Assembly: GCA_040758525.1 (NCBI GenBank) | Contig: JBFLVQ010000518.1 | Location: 1-6,838, forward strand | DNA: 6,838 nt | Source: JBFLVQ01 sp040758525 | GTDB taxonomy: Bacteria; Acidobacteriota; Blastocatellia; Chloracidobacteriales; JADJPF01 | Reading direction: 5' to 3' | Shown here: piece by piece, positions 6,081 to 6,838 of the stretch | Layout: the number at the start of each line of letters is the position of its first letter | Numbering within the stretch: the stretch's first letter is position 1 | The notes under the pieces: generated by a model | What the model was told of the DNA's origin: nothing | What the model saw: the letters and a program-made list of their open reading frames with translations, nothing else | Database searches by the model: none | Made by a program: the position numbers and the translations under genes

Positions 6081-6142
6081 ATGGCAGGCTTAACTTCGGG
6101 CTTGTAGTCCGGAGTTAAACCTGCCATCGCCCGACAGGGCGA
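6081..6142. repeat. REP-like pair of hairpins
   Basis: Arms 6081-6099 and 6109-6127 are complementary at 17 of 19 positions around the loop GCTTGTAGT. The two exceptions can form G-U pairs in one RNA strand. The arm starts ATGGCAGGCTTAACTTCGG. A second hairpin follows immediately: TCGCCC (6127-6132), loop GACA, GGGCGA (6137-6142). Two adjacent GC-rich imperfect palindromes between genes are the usual form of REP/BIME-type repeats. It could also serve as a bidirectional transcript end between uvrA and the receptor fragment. Only one copy lies in this window, so repeat status is inferred. Confidence 0.5.
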
Positions 6143-6181
6143 TAAAGGATAGTGATAAACCTCGAAATTCTTAATATTGTC

Positions 6182-6296
6182 TGGGCTCAATTTGTGTTTC
6201 AGGGAGTTATAGCTTTTGCAGTAATTGTAAGCATTAAGAATCAATGGCTTAGCATAGGTAGTTTAGGTCACCTCCCTGAAACACATATTGAGCCTA
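6182..6296. mobile_element. Putative MITE-like element with about 25-bp terminal inverted repeats
   Basis: The segment 6182-6206 (beginning TGGGCTCAATTTGTGTTTCA) is the reverse complement of 6272-6296 except for two positions, and the inner 23 bp (6184-6206 and 6272-6294) differ at only one. The arms enclose about 65 bases of AT-rich sequence without a gene. Long terminal inverted repeats around a core too short to code fit a miniature inverted-repeat element derived from a larger insertion sequence. No convincing target-site duplication was seen next to the arms, so the outer boundaries are uncertain, and a simple long hairpin remains possible. The receptor homology begins at its right end, which suggests that the element marks the breakpoint. 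Confidence 0.5.
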
Positions 6297-6838
6297 CTTT
6301 TATTAGCCCTAGTGTAAATCTGGTGAATGAAACGAGATTTTTATATAGCAGAAGAGATCAGAATATCACCGCAGTTGGTGTGGGGCCACAAGTCAACCTA
6401 CTTGCGCCAGAAGGATTGGTAGTATTTGGCGCTAATCCACTGCTGCCACAACCGCGCGTTATTAATCAGTATCAGATTGTCAATAATGTTAGTCTCTCTC
6501 GTGGTCGTCATCAGATAAAATTTGGTGTTGATTATCAGTTTGGCGGTACAGACAGTGAAAATACAGAGATAGGATTTGCCAGTGATGGTATAGCATTTTT
6601 CTTACCAATCGATTTTGCTACAGCAAGCGCAATTCCTGGACTGCCGACATTTTCAGGATTGCAGGCTTTCGATCCTAGTCTACGTACACCAGCACAACAA
6701 GAATTTTTGAAACTATTTACTGCCATTGCGCCAATGCAATTTCAGGGTTTTCCTAGTGGAGTACCTTTTGCAGAAATCGCCTTACCAACCGCCTTTATAC
6801 AGGGGTTTGGCAGGTTGGCGCTTGATAGTAAGCGCAAG
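6296..6838 (+). pseudogene. Fragment of an Oar-like TonB-dependent outer-membrane receptor
   Basis: The frame is open from 6146 to the window edge, but receptor-like sequence begins only at about 6296. It reads SPSVNLVNETRFLYSRRDQN, then GPQVNLLAP, then YQIVNNVSLSRGRHQIKFGVDYQFGG, and later LPTAFIQGFG. These are typical outer beta-barrel strands of the large Oar-like TonB-dependent receptors (carboxypeptidase-regulatory domain plus plug plus barrel), which move large substrates through the outer membrane. The alternating aromatic and polar residues fit membrane strands. Signal peptide, regulatory domain, plug and first barrel strands are all missing. Upstream are the 6182-6296 inverted repeats and non-coding sequence, and no good start or ribosome binding site exists (GTG 6152 and GTG 6323 are in frame). 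The gene is therefore 5'-truncated. The part seen has no internal stop, so the truncation may be recent. Its end lies beyond the window. Confidence 0.7.

Noticed and set aside
6047..6244. Minus-strand open frame across the hairpin region
   Set aside because: It spans the REP-like hairpins and one arm of the inverted repeats. The peptide is explained by those repeats and has no start signal.
1..6838. tRNA, rRNA, CRISPR array or riboswitch
   Set aside because: No cloverleaf-like element, conserved rRNA segment, regularly spaced repeats or recognisable riboswitch core was seen on either strand.

Overview
The window reads as a piece of a Gram-negative bacterial chromosome. The best taxonomic hint is the partial outer-membrane receptor at the right edge: its wording (NETRFLYSRRDQN, RGRHQIKFGVDY, LPTAFIQGFG) resembles the large Oar-like TonB-dependent receptors that are abundant in Acidobacteriota. 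The nucleotidyltransferase and the SGNH hydrolase also look like protein types I associate with that phylum (Blastocatellia-like). This placement is an inference from remembered family resemblance. Base composition looks roughly balanced by eye.

Left part (1-1251): the tail of an upstream gene is followed, after a clear ribosome binding site, by a small four-cysteine protein of unknown function (65-382). Then comes nearly 900 bases of decayed sequence. It holds the C-terminal DNA-binding half of a LuxR/NarL-type regulator on the minus strand (567-800), stretches with no recognisable gene, and a short AT-rich palindrome with a possible promoter. It ends with the broken 5' end of a tnpB gene (1115 to about 1251), the RNA-guided nuclease gene of IS200/IS605- and IS607-type elements, carrying one frameshift and two in-frame stops.

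Middle part (1252-5916): three intact genes lie on the plus strand with gaps of 53 and 64 bases. They are a nucleotidyltransferase-fold protein with a C-terminal winged-helix-like segment, a small SGNH-type hydrolase, and uvrA, the damage-recognition ATPase of nucleotide excision repair. They could be co-transcribed, but uvrA has its own strong ribosome binding site and a hairpin precedes it. No functional link between the first two genes and DNA repair can be shown. The tnpB relic runs up to the nucleotidyltransferase start, so the element's old promoter may now drive that gene.

Right part (5917-6838): a hairpin-rich spacer holds a 7-bp stem-loop flanked by 8-bp direct repeats, then a REP-like pair of hairpins (6081-6142), then a near-perfect 25-bp inverted repeat pair (6182-6296) that looks like the ends of a very small mobile element. 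The receptor reading frame becomes recognisable exactly where that inverted repeat ends and runs off the window. Its signal peptide, carboxypeptidase-like domain and plug are absent upstream, so it is a truncated, probably dead gene.

I did not find a new multi-gene system. The most informative hidden signals are the tnpB relic, which also explains a misleading longer start for the nucleotidyltransferase, and the inverted-repeat element abutting the receptor fragment.
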